The notes below the pieces were generated by a model. It worked only from the letters and a program-made list of their open reading frames with translations. It had not been told where the DNA came from and did not search any database. DNA of 64,000 nt from Triatoma infestans (taxonomy: Eukaryota > Arthropoda > Insecta > Hemiptera > Reduviidae), in contig JAAEAF010000660.1 of the NCBI GenBank assembly GCA_011037195.1, positions 62,001-126,000 of the forward strand, in the 5' to 3' direction. The translations under genes were made by a program, and so were the position numbers. Of the stretch, positions 46,891 to 59,800 are shown piece by piece (within the stretch, counting starts at the first letter, position 1; each line of letters starts with the position of its first letter).

Positions 46891-47830
46891 GGGGGGGGTG
46901 GTGAAATGCATTTACGGACTCCCGGAGACTACCGGCTAAAACACCCCCCTCTGCTTGGACCTAGCCTGGATTCGCCGATTCCAGCACTACATCAGGCTAG
47001 GCCTCTGTCCTATCCCCCTAGGGGTTCCTCTTTTCCAACTCCTCCAGATCCTGCTTCTTTCTGATAAGAATTCCCCTCACGTATGCCGCTGTGTGACGCC
47101 AGCTGGTCTCACTGGATAGCATCGTCTTTACCAGCGTGTCTGGAGTCTGCCGTCCTATCACCTCCTCCAGGTCCCACCTCGAACGCTGCCACCGGTCACA
47201 CGCGAAAAAGGTGTGCGAGGCATCATCTTTACACCCCGGGCAATAGAGGCACTCCTCCTCCTCAGCCTTCCCCATCCTCTTCAGGTAAGCCCTGAAGTAT
47301 CCATGACCGCTCAGGAGTTGGGTGAGATAGAAGTCTACCTCACCGTGCGGCCTTCTCACCCATTCCTCAACTCCCTTAATCAGCCTGGCTGTCCATCGAC
47401 CCCGATGATCGTCCTCCCAGGAAGCCTGCCAATTTTGGAAGGTTCTTTTTCTTTCTTCCCTGGCTAGAGTTTCTTTTCTTCCTTCTGCCCTCTTCCCGTA
47501 CAGTCTTTTACATTCCCATGCAAGGAATGCAATCGGGATCACTCCGGCAATGACCATAATTGCTGGTTCGGACACGGTGCGGTACGCAGACGCAATCCTT
47601 AATGCACCCAGCCTCTGTACCCTCGCTAATCTTTTCCTATACGCCTCCTTGTTGAGTGCACCTGCCCACACTTCGGCTCCATAGAGCAGTATTGAGTGGG
47701 TCACGCTCAGTAGTACTCGGCGCGTACTGGCCTGTGGACCGCCAACGTTTGTCATCAACCGGCTCAATGCAGCAGTGTCCTTCGCGGCCTTATCCGCTGC
47801 ATACTGGATTTGGTTGCCAAAGCTCAACTT

Positions 47831-47866
<36 letters not shown>

Positions 47867-50800
47867 TAATAATAATAATAATGTACTATAAACACACTTT
47901 GCAATTATTTGAATTAAAATATGGTGTGAAACACACATTCACTATGACTTGCTCACAACTGGTGGAGAAATCTTTTTTCTTGAAAGTCTGGATTGTTTAA
48001 TTAGATATTTAGATCCCTTAGATTTATATTTCCGAAAATTTATTACGGAAATGACATTGTAATAAGAAATAAGCTAGAAGCTAGAAACGTAGAAAGGTTA
48101 GAAATAAGCTAGAAACGTAAGCTAGAAGCTTTACGTCTAGCTCCGTAACGCCACATCCACAAAAATCAATTTAAGGAAATTTATATAGAGCTGGTTTTGA
48201 GAAAAGTGAGGAAAGTAAAAAATTCCTTTCTTTTCAATTTTATTTGAATAGTTACATTGCATATAATGAAAATTCAAATTGTACCACCTACTTTTCCCAG
48301 AAATCAATTTTCTGAAAGTATCCATTAAATAAAACTTTAGGCCTTCACTTTTCAAATGTAATAAAACAGTTTAATGTTCTCATAAAACGACTGGATCGAT
48401 TATTTTGATAATTATGTTGATTTGATTTACATGAAGTTCAACGACTAAAATTTAAACCGGAAATCTCTATCGTTTATTTTAACTTTTTCACTGTATGGTT
48501 CGAATTTGACAAAGATCTTATGGTGGAAAAAAAATCCTTTTTTACAGCCTAATGAACTGTCATTGTGTGTTTTGGGACCTCTCCAAGGTTTTCTGCGATC
48601 TGGGTGATATAGTGTTTGGCTTAATCTGTATTAAGTTTTAAATTAGAATCTCCAAGTTCAAAGACTTTTAATATGAAATTTGTATATTACTTACTTTCAT
48701 TTTTTCGTTTTCTGCAGCTCGTAGTCGCTCCAATAAATCATCTACTTTTGATTCTGCTTCTTGGCATTTCTCTAGAGACGATAGTGATTCTCTTTTAGCT
48801 GATTCTAGTTCACATCTCATGATTGAAACTTCTTCTACCTATAATTATTTTGAAAATATATCAGCTAGTTTTCTTTATTTCTTTTCTTTTTTTAAAAAAA
48901 AAAAAACCTACATTTTTAAACTTTAGCTGATTTTGTTATTCCTTATATTACTCTAAATATTATATGCATATTTTTACCTTACAATTGTAGTCACACTGTA
49001 ATTTTCTATACTGCTCCCTAAGTGAAGATAATTGAGCTTCTAAGGCTACCACACATGGCGGACTGGCCTGAGGAGGTGGAAGCGGTGGTCCTAAGACCTT
49101 GAGCGCTGGAGAACTTGTAGTACTTACCATATGATGGGTCTATAATTGTAAAATGAATTTCAACAAAAATAAATCCTGACAGAAATAGAACATTATTTTA
49201 CACAGTTAAAGAGAGAGAATACAAAAGTTATTACCTGTTTCTTACAGGGTGATGGCGGTCCTATTAACTGTTGTTGAGCACAAGTATTTCCGGTGGCCGG
49301 ACATATCGGTGGTTCTCCAGGAGCAGGTCCCGGCGGGGTTGCTATAGAAATCGGTACTGGCTGTATAGTACCTGGTAGTGGTACAGCAACGCCAATATCT
49401 GGAACTTTACTGGGTGCCGTCTGGTCCCCGCAAGGTCCTGATTTTACCGGTGCCGCCGCCGTGCATGTTAACAACTTTTTTTGCAATTCTAAACCTCTTC
49501 GCTCTGCTTGCACCATTTCCAGTTCTTTTTGTATGGACCTTACTTCTGCTTCCATTTGACGTACAACATTTTCCTATAGGGTGCAAACAGCTATAAAGTA
49601 TTTTTTATTTAACAAATAAATAAATATATCTAGGTCCTGAGAAAGTTAGTGAAATGGGCGACCAATATATTCGGCTTAGACCGTGGAGTTATTAACATGG
49701 GAAAACGCGATGTCCATATTTATTCAATACCATGTAATGGGTTACGGCTCTTAAAGTAAGCACCGTGTGGAAATTGCCGCGCTTGAAACCGAGAAGTGGG
49801 ACAGTGAATGATTCAGAAGCTAGCATTACATTAAACTTAAATTCTCTTTTCTTGTCGCATATGAGTAATTTAAAATGTCTAATCCTTCCAATTGTGAATT
49901 TCGTGCTGTGATTCAGTGTTTGTTACTAAAAAAGAAGGAGCCTTTTATCTCGAGAAGGGCGGACGATTAGAAAGAAAGAAAAAAAAGACGTACAGTCACC
50001 AGAATTCCCTGAAGTTTTACATTCGGTAATTTATGAGACTCTTGACAGTAAAATTTTAGTACACAAAATTTTTTTGCCAAATTGCAACCGAGGCATGCAA
50101 AGAAACGTATAGTTAAAGTTCAAATTTCTTTTCAACTGCTGACTAGTGGGATCTTGCTATTGCACGGGATGCTCGATTGCTCACTGTTATTAGGAACTGT
50201 TGAAATGACCTGAAAATTTCGTTGAGAGAAATTTATGACCATCCTCTGCATAGTCGCGATCCGGTCTCTGGTGACTATCATTTCTTTGCGCATTTAAAGA
50301 AATCACTTGCATCGCAGCAAGTTTGGAGATGATGATGGACAATGGATAGAACAATGTTTCCTTTAAAAGGAGGTTGTGTTAAACAATTGTTACTGAAATT
50401 GATTATTAATGGTTTGTAAAAATAAATAAATAAATGACCGTTTACTAACAGAAGAAGTCTATGGGCTTTAAAACCCATCGACATCTGATGTTTACAAACA
50501 CGATTTTACATTAATCTTTAGACTCTGTAGATGCTTCTACCATATATAATATATATTAATTATATAATTATATATATATATATATAGATATTCTATTATA
50601 TATATTAATTAATATAATATTCAGTCAGTTTAACTTTGAGCTGTTTCTTTTTCTTTCCAAGAAAACCATGAATAAAGGATGGAAAGACCAAGTTGGTAAA
50701 AGTTTGATAATCACTAGTTTCATCCATGATTAAAATACTGTCACCTTTTTGTTTGGAAAATGTTTATAGTAATATTGTTGTTGATTACCATGTCCTTCGG

Positions 50801-53800
50801 TTGTTCTTTTTTACAGTTCTTATTACCACCACCACCAGAAACGTTTGCCTTTGTCATATCAGAAAGTTTCTGTCTTGCAGGGGAACAAGGCCCCATCATC
50901 GTCTTCTGTGAATAATAATAATAAATCTGGTGTAAAATATTCACATGACTTTCTCTTAATACTATTAATATAATTGTTAAATCGAACCTGTTTTTTATTG
51001 TACGTTACCTGTGCTTGTAAAAAAAAATATTAACCAGCATCTTTTTTACAATAATTATATATAAAGTGACAAATTTTCTTTAAATATTTATTTTATATCA
51101 TAAATATAGCAGTGGTAGGGAACAACTACCTATGTAGTCATTACAACTAGTAGTTCTCCTAGACTGCCCTTTAGTCCAGAAGAGAGCATAAATAATGTAA
51201 TTTGAAATTTAATGCCTCAAAATCCGCAGAACTACCAAAGATTAATTTGTTTACAACAAAATATTAAAAATGAAAGTGATTGGTAAAAACATTTAATAGT
51301 TAGCGTTCCAGGTTTAAAGAAGAAATCATTATAGTCATTTTCCAAGAAAATTCGAAAAACTCAGAAACCTATTCGGTAAAGTAGCATTTCCGGTTAAATG
51401 ACTCTTTAAATTGGGAATCCACATCTAATGCATTTTAATATCACATAGGTAGTACTTAAGTTGTATTTTAGAGCAAAGCCACCAGGACCTCCCTCCCAAA
51501 AAATTAATTTTCCTAGGAAAATGATTCAACTAAAAGTTATAGTTTATATATGCAGAATAGTATACGAAGTTTAAAGAAAATCATTTAAGCAGTTTTTGAG
51601 AAAATTTATAAACAAAAATATTCATGTGTCACAGTTTCGGTTGATCGACTTTGTCTGAAACCATCGTATCAGCTGCGGTGGTAATACTTTCACGAAATCC
51701 AAGTTTGAGCTTCCTGCCCCCCCCTCTCGGTTTTGAGATATTTTGTTCACATATGTACTTAATGCAAAGTGCCCTCAACATGGTATATGACTGGACTCAG
51801 GATAAGGGTCTATCAATTATTACCAGTAAGATCCAGGTGATTGTGTTTACCAATAGGAGGACGATCGTAGGATTAAAACCTCCTAGGTTATTAGGAACTT
51901 CTGTTCAGATTTGCAAATCGATGAAGTTTCTTGGAGTAGTTCTTAACAGTAAATTAACTTGGTCGGAACATGTTAAGACACAGCATCAAAAGGCAATTAT
52001 TTCCTTTTGGCAAAGGAAGAAACGTAGGTAAAAATTGGGGGATTACTCCCAAGATGATGTTTTGGATTTATGGTATGGTTATTAAACCTAGGTTGTTGTA
52101 TGCGGCTGTGGTGTGGTGGCGTCGCATTGAGATAACATCCGCTAGACTGCTGCTTGAGGATATTCAACGGCAAAATGGGACTTATGCCGGATCATTTTGA
52201 AGAGTCTGTGAGACAGAGGAGGAAACACCCATCCATCTTATGACAGACTGTCAGGATTGCGAGGTGATTAGGTTCAGTACCTTTGGTCGGAGCAGGATGT
52301 CTGAGGAAGAACTTAGGCTGTTTCCCCTAAAGGTTATTGTCCGATTTGTTCGGACTGCGGTGAATCTTAGATGGATTAGACCCGGGTCTGGATATTTGTT
52401 CTAGACCCGGTTTATTGTTGTTTTTCTTGGGGTAGCTATATAGGCCCAGTGAGGCTTTGGATAATGTAGGGTTGGTCCCTCCTCACAGACAAATAATAAT
52501 AATAATCCTTTTACCAGGAATAAGAGGAAAGTAAAAACAAGAATCTTTCAATGTTTCAGAAATCGAAACCATACAGTTTTAACAGTCTATTGCAGGATAC
52601 GATTGAATTGTAATTTCTTTTTCCCACACAAATTAATTCGACTCCACACAAAAAACATATAAATCAATGTTGTTGAAGAAAAAAAGGGATAAGGTTTGTG
52701 TAGTTTATATTTTTGCGAATTTAATGTACCCATCATCACCCAAAAAGTTTTTTTGGCACGCATGATCATTATTTTTTTGGTACACAATATATTGCGTTAA
52801 TTATGTTTCTCAATATAAACAGATGTATAGTTAGTCTTAATAAGCCTCTAATTAAGCAGCGATATTACCTAAGATAACAATGAACTTGACGACTTGTTGA
52901 AAAAGGGTTAGTAGAGTCCAGTAGGAGCCTCTTGTCGTCACCTGTTGTGATGGTCACCAGCTCTGGATTCATTTTTAGAAGATGTGGAGGAAAAAAGGAA
53001 CAATCGTGGAATCTTTACCCAGGAACTATTTAGAGCAGGAAAATTGTTCAAAGGTTCGGCGCAGCTGTGGTTTCGCGCTAATATATCCAACCTTTCTTGT
53101 CTGGAAGACTTGGTTTCAAATGTTAAGAGAGGTTTCCAAGATCCTGATTATGATTTTCTTCAGAGGAAGGAAAAAGGTAGTTGGACACAAGCACTAACGA
53201 ATCCCCGGATGTCTTTATAGCAAAAATAAAGATACTAATGAGCAGGTTAAAGATTCGCTATCTGAAGCTAAGCTAAAATTTAGTCTATACAAAGGAATTT
53301 AAGATCAAAGAATATTTCAGTTTAAGGTTACTCAAGTATAATGCCATTGAGAAGCGCTTTCCCTAGGTTTACATTGGCTTCCAGTCTAGAGAACCTCCAA
53401 CAAAAGAGCTCCTGGAGCCAGATCTTGGGTACTATAGGAGAAGTCATATCCTGATGCAAACCAGTCAGCATGAGCGTAGTTCCAAATTCAGCCTCTCGTC
53501 CAGGTGGAGGAAGCAGTCTCGTTAATTTGGACGAGTCCCAAGGAAACAACTGCAGCAACTTATGCTCGAGCAAAAAGTCAAGAGGAACTGGTTTATGTTT
53601 TGGGATACAGGTAATCACGAACCCATTAAGCAGCATTATTACCTAAGATCAACAATGAACTTGACGACATGTTGATGTTGAAAAAGGGAACAGTAGAGCC
53701 CAGTAAGAGCCCCATGTCGTCACCTGTTGTGATGGTCACAAAAAAGGATGGAACATTCCGATTTTGTGTAGTCTTCAACTAAAAAGGATGCATATCCACT

Positions 53801-56800
53801 TCCCTATGCGTCCACAACCTTGGATCGCTTGCATGGCGCACATTATTTATCGTCGCTGGCTGATTACTCTTAACAAGGCAAGTTGGGAGAGAGGCATTTA
53901 CCGTCCCAGGTAGGGGTTTTTTCCAATTCGTAAGATTGCCTTATGGACTGCATATCGCATGGATGGGAGGCTGGGCCTCATGACAGCGATTAATAGATAA
54001 TGTACTAGAGATAGATCTTGAGCATATGTATTTTTATACCTCAACGATATAGTTATCGCTACTTCTGACTAAGACCCATATATCAGTTCTTCAACAAGTT
54101 CAGGAACGTCTTCAAAAAGCAGACTCTCTTTGAGCGCTGAGAAATCAAATTTGGAAGAGATGAACTGAGATATCTAGGATACGTTGTTGATCGGTTCGGG
54201 CAATGAGCGGAGAAGGTAAGCTGTGTTTTGAACTATCCATCACCAAAGTCAGTTAAGCAAGTTAGATAACTTGTTGAACTGGCTCCATAGTATAGGAAGT
54301 ACATCCCAGATTTCTCTTCCCGATTAACACCACGCATTAGATTACTTCGGAAGGGAACAAAATAGCAATGGACGGAAAATCAGGATCGGTAAGTTGCAGA
54401 GATCAAGTCGCGGTTGGTCGAAGCTCCAATTCTCTCTTGCCCAGATTTCATGAAACTCTTCGTTCTAATGACGGACGCGACTTCTGTTGGACTCGGTGAG
54501 ATTTTTACCCAGGAATACGAGGATGGGGAGAAAGTGGTCGACTGTACTAGCCGAACTTTAAGACAAACTAATCAGAAATATAGTGCAAAAGAACTGGAAT
54601 GCCAAGTTGTGGTATGGGCGATAGAGAAATTCAGATCATATATTGAAGGTTTTCACTTCAAGCCTTCAAGCATCCTTGAACCATTATGCCAAAGTAGTTA
54701 CACACTTCCTTCTGGTGCCTAGCGAGAGATGGGCTTTGAAACCTCCGTAGTACGATTATGAAGTAAGACATCTGTACGCTCTTGAGCGTATCCCAAAGCG
54801 GTAATGTAACGGCCAACGCAAATTTGAAAATATAAGATATAAAAATATGCAAAATTAGAAGTAATAATGTTATTTTTAAATGATAAGGGAAGAGAAGAGA
54901 CAATTATTGCGACAGAAAGATATATAAAACTGAACTGAAAGATATATAAATATGATGTAAGCGGTAGCGAGCGCGCTAGCGCTGGGCTGCGATGAAGTGA
55001 CGTAAAGGGGCTGGTATAAATGAGGTGTGTGAAAGTTGTTTAGGTGTGAATGTTGTATGTGTGAGTGGTGAGGGAGTGCAGGAAGATGCCAATGGATGAC
55101 GCTGAATAAAGTCTTGAAGCCAGAAAGGCGATGAAATTAGATGTACGTATTCTTCTTGATTGAGAAGAAGGCGTAAATCAAGTTAATTCTCAGTAAAAGA
55201 AATATGCTTACAGCGGATGAGGCTGGAAGAGCAAATACACTTGCCAAGGCGTAAACAAAATAGGCGAAAAGAGCACTTGATGCACATAAAAAAACTGGAG
55301 GGAGAATAAACACACAGAGCATGTACCTCACAACAGTCAGGAGGGCGGCGATGCGGCCTAACGGCTATTGGCGCGGGGGTGCATTTTTCCTGATGAATTA
55401 TGACGACCGACGGCCAAACCTGCAGCTGGTAATGACACTTCTTGAAGCATGGGAGAAGAGGCCGGGGGACGGCGCTGACGAGAACGATGGGGACGGTGCT
55501 CATAGGTGGGGAGAACTGGACTCGTTTGGTAAACATATGGGATGCATCTTAGGATTTTCAAAACAGGTTATACTCGGGATATAGTCAGATTTGTCAAGAG
55601 TTTTCTATTTGTCAGGCAATGAAACCGGAACAATATCTTCCAGGCGGCCTTTGGGTTCTCAGAGCGCTGTCAACCGGCGCTGGCAGATGGTTTGTTCTAT
55701 CTGATTGGTCCTTTTCCCGAATCTACCAGACAGAATAAGCTCTTCCTGGTGATATCTGATTGCTTTTCTAAGTTTAGTCTGTTGTTTCCGCTTCGATATG
55801 CCTCCAGTCAAAATATTGCCCGACGCCTTTAAAATGATATGCTTATGGTCCTTGGTATGGTGGCTAGCGCACTCGCCTTTGGTGTGAGATTCAGGATTCA
55901 ATTCCCATGAGGGTAAAGTTGGTGTTGACCCAGCATCATGAGAAAAAGAGGGATGCTACAGTTGGTAGGGCAACTAGGTAGGAAGGCCGACACTAAACGG
56001 CGAGGGAACTGCGACGTGCTTACCACACGTCTCCCAATAAAAATTGCCGTCTGGCAAACTTTGGCCCTTCATGGGCTGTTGGGCCATAGTTTTCTTTATG
56101 GTCTTGGAATTTCTGAAGTGCGACAATGGAAGCAGTACATCGGCAGGGATTGACGGACCTCGCTAGGAAGTATGACTACCGTATTCTCTTCACTCCTGTT
56201 TACTTCTCAAATCAATCCAGCCGAATAAGTAAATCCAATGCAAAAAGCAATACTCTTCATATCTGAAGTCCAAACATAGGATTTGGGCTAATGGATTCCA
56301 GATCTTGGATTTGCTCTGAGGGCAGTAAAGTATGAGGTAACTGGCTACAAACTCGCCTTCCTCAACTTTAGAAGAGAGACTCATGCATCTCAGTACGGAC
56401 CTATTGCGAACGAGGAAAGTACCGCACCTAAACTAGAGAACCTTTGGAGGATTTAACTCATTATACAAAGATATAATGATTAATAATTGATGAAAGACTA
56501 AATCGAGCCTATGAGACTGACTAATCGTCGTATGTACATACTATTGGCACCGTCGATCAAGGAGTTTCACTCCGAGAAGTCTGATCTGAGAAAAGTGCTA
56601 CTCCTATCTATAAAGCCAACTATCACTCTTATAAGCTGGCCCCGATCGACAAGGCGAAGATACGATCGCGGCTTCAGATACAGTGAATGAGTTGGAAAAT
56701 ATGTAAGGTAAGATAATTGGAAAAAGATATGTCCAGGATTTAAATAAAGAACAACCGCCTTCTGAAGAATCCAAAGCCTGCTCCACCTTATCAGGAGAGG

Positions 56801-59800
56801 GAGAGAGTTTGAGAGGGATTTTGCCCAGGAGACAGCTGTGTAATTATTATTAATCGTGAAAAAACATGGTTGCTGAGCAACAATTAATTGCATTGCATAC
56901 AAAACAGTTTGCTACCTCAATGATTATTAGAGATGATTTAATGAATGAAAATTATTTTTATGAGTGATATTTAGAAGTGATGGGGTGAGAATATTTGTAT
57001 TTGTCTTTTTCTGTATTAATGTTATTAATTCTTCTGTTACTCTATTAATACAATTTCATCAAGAAAATGTTAACTTAGCTGGCCATAAGAATAGTGGTGG
57101 GGATTTTAAATGTATACCTAAGCGGCCTTATGTGGAGCGCTCTGTGTCAAAACTAAGAAAGCTTGAGCAAATTTAATTTTAAACTAACTGACAGACCTCC
57201 AATACCTCCTAAAATCAGTTTTTCAGAAAAATATTTCAAATAAAAGTGATATGTTTCCATCTGGACAGCAATCATTCCAATTTTAAAGGAAATCTGTTAT
57301 AGTAGTCGTTTTTGAGAAAATTCCAAAAAATTCCAAAATCAATTCTGAAAAATGGCACTTCTGTTAAATCGATTTTCTTCAAAGTTGAATTTCTATATCA
57401 ATGCTTCTAGTGTATATTATATTATTATGCATGTGGTAAAACCATATATTATACTGAAGTAGTACTTTAGAGTCAAGCATAACGCTCCCTCCCTCTAGAA
57501 CTCCCAAAAAGTCAATTTCCCAGGAAAATGTTTCAAATAAAAAGTGATAGATATTTGTTTGTAGATAGTACCGAAGAAAATCGATAGTACCGTAGAAAAT
57601 CACGAAAAATTGAAAAAACATTCGGTAAAGTCGCATTTCAGGTTGATGGATTTTCCCGAAATCTTCGTGCCTGATGCTGTGGTAGCGTCTAAGTGGAATA
57701 CCAAATTTGAACTTCCTGCGACTTTTCGTTTTAGAGTCAATCTTTTAACACTCATTCAACACACAGACCATTCGCTAAAAGCATTTTTCTCGTGTTTAGT
57801 GGACATCAAAACATGTATTTCCGGTGAATACTTAATTTCGAATATCTTGCACTATCGCAATACTTCCTCTTACTAGGAGTTAAAGAAAGTAATAAAACTT
57901 CCCATTCTTACTTCATATAATACATATTTGGAAGATGTCTGTTAGCCCAATCAGTTGAGTATTCCACTCATCCAACTCCATCCATGGACTTCATCCACTG
58001 CTAGAGTTTTGATCAATGGGGAAAATAACCTTAGACCACAGAATTTTGCCTTCCGATATTGGGTACATATACATAGCAGCAGAAAAATAAGCTATAGTAT
58101 CGCAAAGATGTCATGAAATCACAACGCCAGTATCCAACTGGCTTTACTCTCAGCAAGAGGAGGTTATGTAACCTTTAATGCCCCCAAATCTCTAATAATT
58201 GAATGACTACCATGAGAATGCTACACTTGCAGTAAACGGATGACCTGATAAGAGGTTCAGTTGAGAACTCACTCAACCAAACAAGATTTGGTTATTCTTA
58301 AACTTTACTCAATGTTTGCCAGTTAAATTCCAAAGTAATTTTGATTTATGGATCGTTATTTTCCATTATTTTAATGACCTAAGCATAATTTCAATAAAAA
58401 ATGAATTCAGACTTAAACAAAATCAAACAAATGTAATGCTTAGCACTACAAATAAACAAAATATTTAGATAAATGAGAAAAAAACTTACTTGAAAATTTT
58501 TACAGTTACAACCTTGAGAAGTTTCAGCCATTGATGTGCCCATCTGTTTATAAATATCTGCTTTGCATACTTGACGCGACTGTATTTCATTTCTACATAA
58601 TTCAACAACCTAAAAATAATAAAATTCATTTTTCAGACATAAAATAAGTGGAACTGGTAAAGTAAATGTTGAATATTTCTTATGTATTGCAAACTAAAAA
58701 ACAATATTTAACCAAGAGAAAAACCCCTTTACAACTCTCGTTCAGCTGTAGGACCCGCTTTAGGTTTGTTCCGAGCAGTTTCTGTTTAGTTGACAACTGA
58801 TTTGTGATTTAGCACTGTACACATGCGAGGCCTATGACTGGTTTATGATTAATTTTAAATTTGTCTTTTGTTGGAACCTTTTGCTAATAAACTTAATTAT
58901 ACCATTATTGATAATGCTATCCTCCATAAAATAATAGGAAGGAAAGCGGCGCTTGCTTGTATTCAAAACGGGACAAGATCTGCTGAGGAAACATCTTAAA
59001 CGTCTAGGCTTCTCTATTATGCTCTATATTGAGACGAAAATATGAACGCGACCCACATTATGATTATATATATCATCAACACTTGGTGATGGTATGTCAC
59101 AGCTTAAACTACAGTTTGTAAATAATTCTAACTGAAAATTTTTACCCTGAAGAAGGCAATAAATTTGCCGAAACGTCGGTAGAAATTTAAAAAGAGTTTT
59201 TTGTATGACCGAACCTCAACATCCAACTTACTACATTGAAACGAACACCAAAAAAACATATATATATATATGTTATATATATACATAATTATATATATAT
59301 ATATCCATTATTACGAATAGCCACAATTATGCTGACCGAGCACTATTCAAAGCAATGATAGTTACTATTAAATCAGTTAAACAATGAAGATTTAGGTCTG
59401 GCTAAAATTTAAGCTTATTTAAATTATTTTTTTTTAATATTAACTATTTTTTAAAACTTTTAGGTTCCACGGCTACTTTCATGAAAAACACCTAGGTTTC
59501 CGGGCTCAGACCACGTCAGTGACTTTTTCCCCAAAAAGAACGGGGTGGGGGATGAAGTTATTGAAGAAAGCAATACTTCTTAAGATTAAGATCTTAAAAG
59601 TGGATTGCTGTCCGTCTAGGAACCTAGGTTGAGCAACAGTTTTTTGTAGATTTGTACAATTCCATAAAAACCGCAGGAACTTTTGTTCATCATTAAGGCA
59701 AAGAAACTTTTTACAAAAAGGGAAAAAGCGGATGACAGAAGAAGCTCTTTGATGCAATACTGAAATGCCATCTTTGAGTCAATGGTGGCTTTCAATTCAT

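Larger units (their letters stand above)
52850..56900 (+). mobile_element. Ty3/gypsy retrotransposon, heavily degraded and rearranged
   Basis: Recognisable parts in order: a duplicated reverse-transcriptase start (52857-52965), a gag-like piece (KLFKGSAQLWFRANISNLSC, GFQDPDYDFL at 52980-53220), an unassigned part (53320-53640), and reverse transcriptase (KKGTVEPSKSPMSSPVVMVT, AFTVPGRGFFQFVRLPYGLH, YLNDIVIAT at 53640-54070). Then come RNase H (VLMTDATSVGLGEIFTQEYE at 54414-54720) and integrase (SICQAMKPEQYLPGG, NKLFLVISDCFSKFSLLFPL at 55570-55850, and again from 56105). Stops and frameshifts are dense. The repeated SSPVVMVT region shows internal rearrangement. An LTR-like piece and a SINE are inserted within it. 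Confidence 0.8.

Noticed and set aside
49293..49596. + strand frames opposite ODF2-like exon 4
   Set aside because: They lie antisense to an exon with good splice borders; the Gly/Pro-rich look comes from the complementary strand.
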